Positions 15,964 through 24,583 are shown, counted from the stretch's first letter. The stretch is 64,000 nucleotides of DNA from Nitrospirota bacterium (GCA_004296885.1 SCVN01000023.1:372001-436000); one strand, 5' to 3'. Program-made: numbers and translations. Notes: generated by a model not told the origin, from the letters alone.

Positions 15964-16932
15964 ATGAAGGACTATCTGGAGTTTGAAAGGCCGATCCGCG
16001 AACTGGAGGAGCGGATCGAGAAGCTAGCCGGCACCGCGGCTGGTCGCGCCTCGGTACAGGATGAGATCCGCAAGCTGAAGGCCAAGCTGGCCCAGACCGA
16101 GACGGAGATTTACGCCTCCCTCACACCGTGGCAGCGGACCCAGATTGCCCGCCACGCCCAGCGACCTTCGATCCTGGACTATATCAATGCCTGCTGCCGC
16201 GACTTCGTGGAACTTCATGGAGATCGGGCGTTTGCCGACGACCAAGCCATCCTGGGCGGCCTGGCGACATTCGGCGGTCGCTCCGTCATGGTCATCGGCC
16301 ACCAAAAAGGCAAGACACTGAAGGAACGGATGCAGCGGAACTTCGGCATGCCGAACCCTGAGGGCTACCGCAAGGCCCTGCGTCTCATGAAGCTGGCGGA
16401 AAAGTTCGGCCGGCCGATCCTGACGCTTATCGATACACCCGGTGCCTACCCAGGCATCGGCGCTGAAGAACGGGGGCAGGCGGAAGCCATCGCACGCAAT
16501 TTGCTGGTCATGGCGCGGCTGCGGGTGCCGATCGTCTCGGTGGTAATTGGAGAGGGCGGAAGCGGAGGAGCCCTGGCACTGGGTGTCACCGACCGCGTTC
16601 TAATGTTGGAACATTCTGTCTATTCGGTGATTTCGCCGGAGGGTTGTGCCGCCATTCTCTGGGACGATCCGGCCAAAGCGCCGGACGCGGCTGCGGCGCT
16701 CAAAATGACCGCCAGCGACCTGGCGGCCCTCAAGATCATCGACGAAATCCTCCCCGAACCGACCGGAGGGGCACACCGAGAGCCGCAGGCCATGGCGGAA
16801 CGAGTGGCCAAGGCTCTCACGACCCATCTGTCTCGGTTGGAAGAACTGCCGGTGGAGGAGTTATTGGCCCAGCGAGATCAAAAGTACCGGCAAATGGGAG
16901 TCTTTACCGATCCACCCGCCCCGGCTGCCTGA
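15964..16932 (+). CDS. accA: Acetyl-CoA carboxylase carboxyltransferase subunit alpha
   Basis: A 322-residue alpha subunit of the carboxyltransferase that moves the carboxyl group from biotin to acetyl-CoA, producing malonyl-CoA for fatty acid synthesis. It starts with the usual YLEFERPIRELEERIEKL helix. The crotonase-like core shows TPWQRTQIARHAQRP, GRSVMVIGHQKGK, LTLIDTPGAYPGIGAEERGQ and VIGEGGSGGALALGV. The partner AccD is not in this window. The dnaE-accA order is also common in other bacteria. The 43-bp gap before it is AT-rich. It converges with the helicase gene. Confidence 0.97.
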   Translation: MKDYLEFERPIRELEERIEKLAGTAAGRASVQDEIRKLKAKLAQTETEIYASLTPWQRTQIARHAQRPSILDYINACCRDFVELHGDRAFADDQAILGGLATFGGRSVMVIGHQKGKTLKERMQRNFGMPNPEGYRKALRLMKLAEKFGRPILTLIDTPGAYPGIGAEERGQAEAIARNLLVMARLRVPIVSVVIGEGGSGGALALGVTDRVLMLEHSVYSVISPEGCAAILWDDPAKAPDAAAALKMTASDLAALKIIDEILPEPTGGAHREPQAMAERVAKALTTHLSRLEELPVEELLAQRDQKYRQMGVFTDPPAPAA

Positions 16933-16967
16933 CACAGACTCCGGATCAGGCGCATGCGAGCCCCCGT

Positions 16968-18098
16968 TTAACCCGCGACGAGCTGATGCTTCCCCAGGGG
17001 AACCCGCGTGCCCAACAATTGCTCGATGGCGTGGAGCTGGCCCTTTTCTTCCGGCGTCACGAAGCTGGAGGCCCGGCCCGTGGCTTCGACGCGCGCCGTC
17101 CGGCCGATGCGGTGGACGTAGTCCTCGGGCGAGTTCGGCAGGTCATAGTTGATCACATGGGCGATCCCGGTCACGTGAATGCCCCGCGCCATGATGTCGG
17201 TCGCCACTAACACTCGGTATCGTCCCCGCTTGAACCCTTCCAGCGCTTCCCGCCGCTGGCCCATCGTCCGATCCCCGTGCAGCACCGCCACGGGAAGCCC
17301 GTCCGCCTGAAGCATCTTGCCCAGCCGGTCGGCCCGCGACTTCGTGCGCGTAAAAACCAGAGTTGAACCGGACTCTTCCTTCAGCAGCCGGCGCAGCAAG
17401 ATCGTCTTCTGCTCCCGGCTGGTATGGAAGAGATGTTGTTCGGCCCTCGCCGCCACCGTCCCGCTGGGTGCGATTTCGATCCGGGCCGGATGTTTGAGGC
17501 TGGCCTTGGCCAATGCCGCCACATCGCTCGGCATGGTGGCCGAGAAGAGCATGGTTTGCCGCTCTTCCGGCAAGGCGTCCAGAATCTGGTTGATCTGCGG
17601 GGCGAACCCCATGTCCAGCAGCCGATCCCCCTCGTCGAGGACGAAGATTTGCACGGCCAGCAGATTGATATTGCCCCTCCACATGTGGTCGAGAACCCGG
17701 CCCGGCGTGGCGACCAGCACATCCGGCCGCTGCTTGAGCGCCCGCTCCTGCTGGGCCATGTCAGCGCCCCCGACGATCAGGGTGGCGTACACCCCTCGGG
17801 TTTTCCCGAGCAGTTCGAAGGTTTTCTGGATTTGCATCGCCAATTCGCGCGTCGGAGCCAGGATCAGGGCACGCGGCCCCTCTCCCCCGGCGAGCCGCTC
17901 GATCATCGGAATCGCAAAGGCGGCGGTTTTCCCCGTGCCGGTCTGCGCGCAGCCGATGACGTCTTTCCCGGCCAGGGCCGGGGGAATGGCACGGGCTTGG
18001 ATCGCCGTCGGTTCGGCATATCCGGCCTTGGCCACCGCCTGCAACATAGCGGCGGAGAGGCCGAGGTCATGAAATGATTGGATCGTTGGTGTGGTCAC
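16968..18098 (-). CDS. DEAD-box RNA helicase (RhlE/DeaD-like)
   Basis: A 376-residue ATP-dependent RNA helicase core with little C-terminal extension. Motifs in order are the Q motif (AEPTAIQARAIP), Walker A AQTGTGKTAAFAIP, PTRELAMQ, TPGRVLDH, DEGD (in place of the usual DEAD), SATMP, and HRIGRTAR. The DEGD variant of motif II keeps the acidic residues D, E and D needed for Mg-ATP but has Gly for Ala. It starts at GTG with AAAGGA upstream. It is preceded by a strong promoter (18285-18313) and a leader of about 180 nt, as is common for cold-responsive helicase genes. Confidence 0.92.
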   Translation of the reverse strand: MTTPTIQSFHDLGLSAAMLQAVAKAGYAEPTAIQARAIPPALAGKDVIGCAQTGTGKTAAFAIPMIERLAGGEGPRALILAPTRELAMQIQKTFELLGKTRGVYATLIVGGADMAQQERALKQRPDVLVATPGRVLDHMWRGNINLLAVQIFVLDEGDRLLDMGFAPQINQILDALPEERQTMLFSATMPSDVAALAKASLKHPARIEIAPSGTVAARAEQHLFHTSREQKTILLRRLLKEESGSTLVFTRTKSRADRLGKMLQADGLPVAVLHGDRTMGQRREALEGFKRGRYRVLVATDIMARGIHVTGIAHVINYDLPNSPEDYVHRIGRTARVEATGRASSFVTPEEKGQLHAIEQLLGTRVPLGKHQLVAG

Positions 18099-18284
18099 AC
18101 ATCATCCTTTAGTTGGGGTCGCTGCGTGGGGCAGGGAGTCAACAAGTGGAAGGCGCAAGGCGGGACAACGATCGTGAACCAGCCACTCTGAATGAATCCA
18201 AACTCTCGCGGACCCGATGTCGGCCCGTGTCTCTTGCTGACTGCATGCCGCCGCCACAGACCGTTGGAAACGACGACAAAACAC

Positions 18285-18313
18285 ACTATACAGGAAAAAC
18301 CCTACATTGTCAA
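18285..18313 (-). promoter_or_regulatory. Strong sigma-70 promoter with about 180-nt leader for the DEAD-box helicase
   Basis: On the minus strand, TTGACA (18313-18308, perfect), a 17-nt spacer and TATAGT (18290-18285, 5/6) form the best housekeeping promoter found in the window. The start would be near 18278, leaving an untranslated leader of about 180 nt (18099-18278) before the GTG. The leader holds no open frame with a convincing ribosome binding site. A long leader suggests post-transcriptional control, for example cold or autoregulation; this is inference. Confidence 0.7.
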
Positions 18314-18332
18314 TGCAAGTTCCCCCGTTTGC

Positions 18333-18611
18333 TCAGGGATTCTGCCACATGGCCCCGTCGTGGACGGGATTGAACTGATGGGTCAGCTTCACCGTATCCC
18401 CATCCCTGACTTTCGAGTCCAACCCGCCGACTTTTCGATTGACCGTGATGAGCAATTCCCCCTTGTTCATGAACGGCAGGAGCGCGCCGAGACGATCCCG
18501 ATTGCTTTCCAGCAACGCCTTGAACGTCACCGGCGCCGAGACCTCGCACTGGAACTCGGATTCGCCCATGGCTTGGCGCAAGGTTTCCCCGAACAATAAG
18601 AGTGTGACCAT
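18333..18611 (-). CDS. MoaD/ThiS-like beta-grasp protein lacking the C-terminal Gly-Gly
   Basis: A 92-residue protein with the ubiquitin-like fold of the sulfur carriers MoaD and ThiS: a first strand VTLLLFGETLRQAMG, the central TFKALLESNRDRLGALLPF, and the LLITVNRKVGGLDSKVRDGD strand-turn followed by VKLTHQF. Sulfur carriers normally end in Gly-Gly, which is adenylated and thiocarboxylated. Here the chain continues past the last strand and ends in MWQNP with no GG, so carrier function is doubtful unless it is processed. GAGAGGGGACT precedes the ATG and overlaps the stop of the diheme gene, 10 bp away, suggesting cotranscription with the dehydrogenase. Confidence 0.75.
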   Translation of the reverse strand: MVTLLLFGETLRQAMGESEFQCEVSAPVTFKALLESNRDRLGALLPFMNKGELLITVNRKVGGLDSKVRDGDTVKLTHQFNPVHDGAMWQNP

Positions 18612-18621
18612 AGTCCCCTCT

Positions 18622-18867
18622 CTATCCTCCCTCCGCCTGACGGTGGCACCGAAAACAATCCTGACGCTTGGGGTGCCGCTCGACCAAGGGACGGCTCTGC
18701 CCCACCGCATGACACCCGAGGCAGTCCTTCTCCGACGTCAGGCTACGATGCTCTGGAGTGCCCGGGATCGGCGGATTCCGCTCACGGGGCGACGGAAGCA
18801 GCGAGACCATAAGCACCACCAGTCCCGCCGCTAAAAGGAATAACCAGTCTGCCCGTCTGATCGTCAT
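18622..18867 (-). CDS. Membrane-anchored diheme mini-cytochrome c
   Basis: An 81-residue protein with an N-terminal membrane helix (about 8-25, WLFLLAAGLVVLMVSLL) and two haem-attachment motifs, CLGCH (49-53) and CFRCH (71-75). His40 and His65 are candidate distal ligands, as in NapC/NrfH-like bis-His haems. The haem part should face the periplasm. Its start overlaps the stop of the large FAD/Fe-S dehydrogenase by 4 bp (ATGA), so it probably acts as a linked electron carrier for that enzyme. It is much smaller than ordinary c-type cytochromes and does not fit a named family I know. Confidence 0.8.
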   Translation of the reverse strand: MTIRRADWLFLLAAGLVVLMVSLLPSPRERNPPIPGTPEHRSLTSEKDCLGCHAVGQSRPLVERHPKRQDCFRCHRQAEGG

Positions 18868-21692
18868 GATGCAACAACCGGAGGCGGCTCGTGAGCGGCT
18901 TCCTGCAGCAACTCCGCCACGTGCGCGACCCGGACCCGGTCATCCAGCCCATTCCTCAATTGGATCATACAGGCCGGACAACTGGTCGCCACCACCTCCG
19001 CCCCGCTTTCCAGGATCGCGCGCCGCTTCCGCTCGAAGATGTTCTGCGAGGTCGCATAGTCCTTGACAAGATAGGTCCCCGCCCCTCCCGCACAGCGATC
19101 CGCATCCTGCATCTCGACGAACTCAACGCCCGGCAACATGGCCAAGACCTGCCGCGGCTGCTTCGTCACCCCGGCCGCACGTAGATGACAGGAGGAATGG
19201 TAGGTGACCCGCTTCCGGCCAAGTTCATTCCGATACTGTATGGGTTTCGGGGATGCCGCCACCACCTCCGTCACGTGCTTGACCTTGGCCGCCAACCGAT
19301 CGGCCGCGTCCCGCTCCGGACCGGCCTCGAACAGCTTGGGATAATCCTTGAGCATCAAGGTGCAGGAAGCGCAGCCGGTCACGACGACTTCGAACGGTGC
19401 CAAGGAGACCAGATTGAACCGGGCCGCCTCGAGCACCCAATCGGTATGGCCGTATGTTTGAATGGGGGTGCCCGAACAGCGCTGCGGCGGCAGGGCCGGC
19501 TCGATCCCATGCTGGCGCAGGACGGCGATGACGGCATCCCCGACCCCGTCGTCGAAATACTTGGCGGCGCATCCGTGAAAGTAGGCCACCTTCTGCCCTG
19601 CCGGTCCGCCGCCAAATGTCGCAAGCTCAGGGTATCGGTCGGGCAGCTGCCGGGTCGCCAAGCGCGGGAGCCGTAAGTCATGCGAGAGCTTGGCCGTCTT
19701 GGCCAAACAGCGCATCACCGGACCCGTGAGCCGTTCCAGCCAGGCGCGGGGTCCGGGACGGTCCCAGAACGGTTGCGTCACCGCGACGCATTTCAACAAC
19801 AGGTCAAACAACCACTGCTGCGCCTGCACCCTAAAGATCAGGCCGGCCAGCCGGTTGGGCTGCTCCGCACGACGCTTCAGGATCAGATCCGACACATCCA
19901 CACCGGCGGGGCAGATGGTCCGGCAGGATTTGCAGTTCAGACAGGCTTCCACCACCCGCTTCGAGTTCAGGTAACTGTAGTCCTTGGCCGTGACGATCTC
20001 AAACCAGCCGCGCGCGCTCATGTCTTCGGACTGGAACACATCGTAGACCGGGCACACCGAGTTGCATTTGGCGCAAGTCGCACAAGGCTTGGCCAGCCGG
20101 GTGAAGTCGATATGGTCGGTAAACGGCGCCTCGCTGATCTTCACCCCGGGATTCAACATCCCGGCCGGATCCAGGCTGCGCTTGACCTGGACGAAGAGGT
20201 CATAGAGTTCGGGCCCGAACATCCGGCGGACGAATGAGGCGCGCACCCGCCCGTCCCCATGCTCGCCGCAGATGGAACCGCCGAAACGGGTGAGCACCGT
20301 CTCGTGAATCTCGCGGTACCCCTCGACCATCCGGGAAAAATCGGCCTTGTCGTTGACATCCAGCAAGGGCACGATGTGGGCATTGCCGTTCCCGATGTGG
20401 CCGAAGATGGCGACGGGGACTTGCTGCGCACCGAAGTACCCTTCCAGATATCGGATCAGCTCGCCGATCCGCTCCGCCGGCACCACGACATCATCCACGT
20501 AGTTGATCGGCTTCTTCCTGGGATCATAGCGATAGAGCGTGGGATAGAGCGCCCTGCGCGCCTTCCATAAGGCATCCCGTTGCTCCCGCTCGAAGGCCAC
20601 CGCCGGCTCCCCCGCCAGACGGTAGCGTCGGCAGACCGAGAGCAGGCGGGTGGCCAGCTCCTCGAGGCCAGGCCCTCCCGCCTCCTGATCCAATTCGGCC
20701 AACAGCGTGGCGGCAGCATCGGGCGGGACGCCGTGCGCGGCCCGCCCGATCAGATTCAACGTATTGCCATCCATGACCTCCAGCGCACTGGGGGACAGGG
20801 CCAGCAGGTGGGGGATCGCCTCCCCGACCTCCTCCAGGTGCCGAAAGTGCAGAAGGGCCGTGGCGCTGGCCTTCGGGCGGTCCACCAGTCTGATTGTCGC
20901 TTCGCTCATGACCCCCAGCGTGCCCTCGCTGCCGACGAAAAGACGCGGCAGGTCGAACTGCGCCCGATCCAGTCCATCGACCAATCCGAACAGATTGTAC
21001 CCGCAGCTGTTCTTGCTGACGGTTGGACGCCTGGCCCGGATGGTCTCCGCATGGTCCTGCACGAGCCGCAAGACTCCGCGTAACGAGGGATGGTCGCTCA
21101 GAACCTGCGCCAACGCCGGATCGGTTAAAGGAAAGGAATGCGCATCCAGCCAGCCGGAGGCCAGGCAGACCCGCAAGGTCAGGACATTATCCTTCACCGA
21201 GCCATAACGGAGGGTATGGGGCCCCGAGGAATTGTTGGCCAGCATCCCGCCCAACTTGCACATGTCTCCGCTGGACGGATCCGGACCGAACAGCAGATCG
21301 GATGAGGCGAGCCGGCGATTCAGCTCCGCATAGACGATCCCGGGCTGCACGCGCGCCCATCGCTCTTCCCGATTGACCTCCAAGATCCGGTTCAGCTTGG
21401 AGACGTCGAGAATGATGCCCGGACCGATTGCGGAGCCGGTGAGATTGGTCCCGGCCGCCCTGGGCGTCAGCGGCACACCCAGCCGGACCGCATAATCCAC
21501 TGTCCGTTCGATATCCGCCTCGGATTCCGCCAGCACGACCGCCAGCGGAACGATCTTGTAGATGCTGGCGTCGACGGCATAGGCGGTCAACGTGGGAGCA
21601 TCGTCGCGCACCCGCTCGGCGCCCAACAGGCGGCGCAAATCCGAGGCCACGGACCTGGTCTTTTCAGGCAGGAGCAGTTCCATACGATGCAT
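18864..21692 (-). CDS. FAD-linked oxidase / Fe-S dehydrogenase (GlcD-GlcF fusion, D-2-hydroxyacid type)
   Basis: A 942-residue fusion. The N-terminal half is a PCMH-type FAD domain (PRAAGTNLTGSAIG, about 77-90) and a FAD-oxidase C domain, as in GlcD and D-lactate dehydrogenase. The C-terminal half has two 4Fe-4S motifs, CATCAKCNSVCP and CLNCKSCRTICP, and two cysteine-rich CCG domains (GCASC, CPAC) as in GlcF. This layout resembles YdiJ-type D-2-hydroxyglutarate or D-lactate dehydrogenases; the substrate cannot be read from sequence. The following diheme protein overlaps by 4 bp and is a likely electron acceptor toward the respiratory chain. Confidence 0.9.
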   Translation of the reverse strand: MHRMELLLPEKTRSVASDLRRLLGAERVRDDAPTLTAYAVDASIYKIVPLAVVLAESEADIERTVDYAVRLGVPLTPRAAGTNLTGSAIGPGIILDVSKLNRILEVNREERWARVQPGIVYAELNRRLASSDLLFGPDPSSGDMCKLGGMLANNSSGPHTLRYGSVKDNVLTLRVCLASGWLDAHSFPLTDPALAQVLSDHPSLRGVLRLVQDHAETIRARRPTVSKNSCGYNLFGLVDGLDRAQFDLPRLFVGSEGTLGVMSEATIRLVDRPKASATALLHFRHLEEVGEAIPHLLALSPSALEVMDGNTLNLIGRAAHGVPPDAAATLLAELDQEAGGPGLEELATRLLSVCRRYRLAGEPAVAFEREQRDALWKARRALYPTLYRYDPRKKPINYVDDVVVPAERIGELIRYLEGYFGAQQVPVAIFGHIGNGNAHIVPLLDVNDKADFSRMVEGYREIHETVLTRFGGSICGEHGDGRVRASFVRRMFGPELYDLFVQVKRSLDPAGMLNPGVKISEAPFTDHIDFTRLAKPCATCAKCNSVCPVYDVFQSEDMSARGWFEIVTAKDYSYLNSKRVVEACLNCKSCRTICPAGVDVSDLILKRRAEQPNRLAGLIFRVQAQQWLFDLLLKCVAVTQPFWDRPGPRAWLERLTGPVMRCLAKTAKLSHDLRLPRLATRQLPDRYPELATFGGGPAGQKVAYFHGCAAKYFDDGVGDAVIAVLRQHGIEPALPPQRCSGTPIQTYGHTDWVLEAARFNLVSLAPFEVVVTGCASCTLMLKDYPKLFEAGPERDAADRLAAKVKHVTEVVAASPKPIQYRNELGRKRVTYHSSCHLRAAGVTKQPRQVLAMLPGVEFVEMQDADRCAGGAGTYLVKDYATSQNIFERKRRAILESGAEVVATSCPACMIQLRNGLDDRVRVAHVAELLQEAAHEPPPVVAS

Positions 21693-21778
21693 TCACCCCC
21701 TGCGGGTCATTCTAGGGAGGATGCAGACGGAGGGCAAGGGCCGTGGAGGGAAAGCGGCAACGGATGAACGGGCGCCGG

Positions 21779-22588
21779 TCAGACTTGCTCCAGCGTTTCC
21801 TGCTCGATCGGCTCGGAGGGCTCCTCATCAGCGGCAGGGCCAGACCCGACCACCACGAGAGGATCGTCGCCGACCGGCAGCATCTCCTGCTCCGGCTCCC
21901 CCAGTTCCTTGAACTCCCGCAACGGCGGCAGTTCCGCGAGGTCACGCAGGCCGAAGTGTTGCAGAAAATACTTGGTCGTTCCGTACATGATGGGGCGGCC
22001 GGGCATCTCTTTCCGTCCCACCATGCGGATGAGTTTGCGCTCGAGCAAGGTGCGGATAACCCCCGAGGCTTCCACACCGCGAATCTGCTCGACCTCCGCA
22101 CGGACGATCGGCTGTTTATAGGCAATGATCGCCAGGGATTCCAGCGCCGATCGCGACAGCTTCGGGGCCGGCTTATTCTTCTCCAACCGTTTGATCCAGG
22201 GGCCATAATCGGCCCGGGTGACGAGCTGAAACCCTCCGGCGACCTCGACGATCTGCAGTCCCCGTCCCGCCTGGTCAAACTCTTCCCCCAAGCTACGCAA
22301 GGCCTGCCGCACCTCGGTCTTCGGCACCCCTTCCAGCACCGAGGCCAACCGTTCCACCGTCACCGGTCCGTGCGACACGAACAAGAGCGTCTCGAGAATC
22401 GCCTTCAACTCCCGCAGCGCGAGCGCATCGGACGCGGCCGACGCTTGGAGAGCTTCTGGAGTCTGCTCCTTTGCCGCAGCCTGTTCCTTGTCGCCGCCGG
22501 CCGCCGCCAGCTCTTCGAACAAGACCAGGTCGCCGGCCGCCTGCTCCGGCACGACGTCAGACACCGGCGCCTCAGACCTTGCGCTCAT
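21779..22588 (-). CDS. scpB: Segregation and condensation protein B
   Basis: A 269-residue ScpB, the winged-helix partner of ScpA and SMC in chromosome condensation and segregation. The family core runs about 60-220 and includes LKAILETLLFVSHGPVTVERL, SRSALESLAIIAYKQPIVRA, EVEQIRGVEASGVIRTLLER and GRPIMYGTTKYFLQHFGL. About 55 N-terminal residues (Ala/Glu/Gln-rich) and a Glu/Pro-rich acidic C-terminus extend past the core. It follows scpA after 9 bp, so the two form an operon. Confidence 0.95.
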   Translation of the reverse strand: MSARSEAPVSDVVPEQAAGDLVLFEELAAAGGDKEQAAAKEQTPEALQASAASDALALRELKAILETLLFVSHGPVTVERLASVLEGVPKTEVRQALRSLGEEFDQAGRGLQIVEVAGGFQLVTRADYGPWIKRLEKNKPAPKLSRSALESLAIIAYKQPIVRAEVEQIRGVEASGVIRTLLERKLIRMVGRKEMPGRPIMYGTTKYFLQHFGLRDLAELPPLREFKELGEPEQEMLPVGDDPLVVVGSGPAADEEPSEPIEQETLEQV

Positions 22589-22597
22589 ACCATCCTC

Positions 22598-23371
22598 CTA
22601 GGCGTAATCCGAGAACTCCCCCTCAATGTCCTGTTCCATCGGTGCAAACGCTCGGGTGAGCAGAATCTGTCCGAAGGTTTCGGACTGGAATACCCGGACC
22701 AACTTAAGCCGCGTCAACTCCAGCAAGGCCAGGAACGTCACGATGATGAACAGCCTGTGCCCTTGCTCCTCAAACAGCGCCACGAAGGTGACCGATTCTT
22801 TCCCTTCCAGGATTTCCAGAATCGCGTTCATCCGGTCCTTCACCGTGAGTTGGTCGGCAGCGATCTCCATCAACTGACGATGCGGCGTTCGGACCAATAC
22901 CGACTGCAGGGCATCCACGAGATCAAAGAGCGTGACCTCTTCCAGTAGCGTCTCCGCCGCCTTGGCCGGCGTCGGCAGAACTTCCACCCTGGCAAAGACA
23001 TCACGCCATTCCCGCTCTCGGGTGTCCAGTTGGCTGGCAACGTCCTTGAACTGCTTGTACTCCAAGAGCCGCCGGATCAACTCCTCACGCGGGTCGGGCC
23101 CATCCTCTTCATCCCCTTCGATCTGCTCGGCCGGCAGCAGCATCCGCGCTTTGATTTGCACCAAGGTCGCCGCCATCACGAGGAATTCTCCGGCCACCGT
23201 GAGGTTCAGCGACTTCATGAGACTCAAATACTCGATATACTGTTGGGTTATCAGCGCGATAGGGATGTCGTAGATATTGATTTCGCTCTTTTTAATCAGG
23301 TGGAGCAGGAGGTCAAGCGGCCCTTCGAACTTCTCAAGCCGAACTTGATATGGAATTTCAAGCTGTTCCAC
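22598..23371 (-). CDS. scpA: Segregation and condensation protein A
   Basis: A 257-residue ScpA (kleisin) that bridges the SMC head domains. Typical sequence is YQVRLEKFEGPLDLLLHLIKKSEINIYDIPIALIT at the N-terminus and the Leu-rich VAGEFLVMAATLVQIKARMLLP. The C-terminal winged-helix region includes ELTRLKLVRVFQSETFGQI. It starts at GTG with AGGAAGAG a few bases upstream, and a possible promoter lies at 23409-23437. It is followed by scpB; smc is not in this window. Confidence 0.95.
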   Translation of the reverse strand: MEQLEIPYQVRLEKFEGPLDLLLHLIKKSEINIYDIPIALITQQYIEYLSLMKSLNLTVAGEFLVMAATLVQIKARMLLPAEQIEGDEEDGPDPREELIRRLLEYKQFKDVASQLDTREREWRDVFARVEVLPTPAKAAETLLEEVTLFDLVDALQSVLVRTPHRQLMEIAADQLTVKDRMNAILEILEGKESVTFVALFEEQGHRLFIIVTFLALLELTRLKLVRVFQSETFGQILLTRAFAPMEQDIEGEFSDYA

Positions 23372-23408
23372 AGGTCTCTTCCTATTTTCAGGCTAAATGA
23401 CCTAGACG

Positions 23409-23437
23409 CTTATACTATCTTATGGGGACAAACGCAA
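23409..23437 (-). promoter_or_regulatory. Candidate sigma-70 promoter for scpA-scpB
   Basis: On the minus strand, TTGCGT (23437-23432, 3/6), a 17-nt spacer and TATAAG (23414-23409, 5/6) lie about 38 bp before the scpA GTG. The -10 is good, the -35 weak. Confidence 0.4.
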
Positions 23438-23488
23438 GATAATTTCTATATGTAGTGGGTCTGTGGATAACATTCCCTACGAAACAGC

Positions 23489-24583
23489 TCAGGAATGCTT
23501 TTTCAGCAGATAGACGAACCAGAATAGAAACAGGATCAAGGCCGCCACAATCCCATACATGATTCGAGGATCCTGCAAGCCGCGCGGGATCGGACGTTCC
23601 CCGGTCAGCTTGGTCCTGGTGAAGCGCGGTTCGGCCGAGAACAGGACCTTGGAAAAATCCTCCAGCCCGCGGAACTCCGCGTCCGAGAAGTCGGCCACCC
23701 CCACAAACGTCGCGCGGCGAAAATAGGCGTCTTTCGCAAACAGCGTATGCGTGAAAAACGCTTCCCGATCGAACCGCGCTTCGGAAAAATCCAGCAGGCC
23801 GCCGAACCGGCTTCCCGAAAACCCGGTGCCCAACTTGAAATACGTCTGGGCAAACTGGGCCTCCTGTCGAAACTGAACTTCCAGAAACTCGGCCAGTCCG
23901 TTGAAGCCCGCCCGCTTGAACGTGACCGGCCCGGCGAACGTCGCCTTGTGAAAGCGTGAGTGCGTGCCCAATGCGGTGGCTTCAAACCGGGCCCCCTCGG
24001 TAAACCGGGCATGGATGAAAAACCCTTCGCGCAGCAGGATGGCATGCGAAAAATCAACCGGCCCGCCGAAGACCGCATAAGATAAATCTACCATGCGTTC
24101 AAAGGTCGTCCCGGTCATCGTGACGGGCCCATTGATCACCAGCAGCCCGGTCGTAAGGTTGGTCTCGATGGTTCCCCGCACCAGCGAATCCTTGATCGCC
24201 ACCGGGCCGGCGATCAAACGGACATCCCGAATATCTTCCACAGGAATGATGTCTTGAATGCGCGGGGGGAGCTTGAACACGGCTTCAGGAGTCAGCAGAG
24301 GCAATTGGTCCAACGCCACATCCCCGACCACCACCACCCCTTCGAGATCGAGTCCCCGTCCGGCCTGCAACGCCGCCAGCAACTCCGCCGCGGGAACAGC
24401 CTGCGCTTCGCGTTCCTGCTGGGTGCAGTCCTGCCCGAAGTGTCTGGTGAAGGGTGCCGGTGCCCCAGCCCCGCGCTCGATCAGGCAGGCACCAGCGGCG
24501 GAAGCCCAGAGGGTCAAAACCACGAAAAGAAGCGGCGCGAAAACAGCCGACCAAGGATTCGAGGCTCGTGCGAACAATCGCAT
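23489..24583 (-). CDS. Secreted pentapeptide-repeat protein with C-terminal membrane anchor
   Basis: A 364-residue exported protein. A signal peptide (FAPLLFVVLTLWASAAGA) precedes a variable region, and about residues 170-330 form a series of pentapeptide-like repeats centred on Phe, such as VDFSHAILL, ARFEATAL, ATFAGPVTFKRAGF, LDFSEARFDREAF and ADFSDAEF. Pentapeptide repeats fold as a right-handed quadrilateral beta-helix. Near the C-terminus a transmembrane helix (IVAALILFLFWFVYLL) ends in KKHS, so the repeat domain should be held on the periplasmic face. The ATG at 24583 is the only one that gives a normal signal peptide. It diverges from the Lon-like gene with 85 bp between starts. Function unknown. 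Confidence 0.75.
   Translation of the reverse strand: MRLFARASNPWSAVFAPLLFVVLTLWASAAGACLIERGAGAPAPFTRHFGQDCTQQEREAQAVPAAELLAALQAGRGLDLEGVVVVGDVALDQLPLLTPEAVFKLPPRIQDIIPVEDIRDVRLIAGPVAIKDSLVRGTIETNLTTGLLVINGPVTMTGTTFERMVDLSYAVFGGPVDFSHAILLREGFFIHARFTEGARFEATALGTHSRFHKATFAGPVTFKRAGFNGLAEFLEVQFRQEAQFAQTYFKLGTGFSGSRFGGLLDFSEARFDREAFFTHTLFAKDAYFRRATFVGVADFSDAEFRGLEDFSKVLFSAEPRFTRTKLTGERPIPRGLQDPRIMYGIVAALILFLFWFVYLLKKHS

Noticed and set aside
23462-23470. A perfect DnaA box (TGTGGATAA / TTATCCACA) between scpA and the pentapeptide-repeat gene
   Set aside because: It is a single 9-mer; about half an occurrence is expected by chance in 64 kb, there is no cluster, no AT-rich unwinding region and no dnaA or dnaN nearby, so no origin is called.
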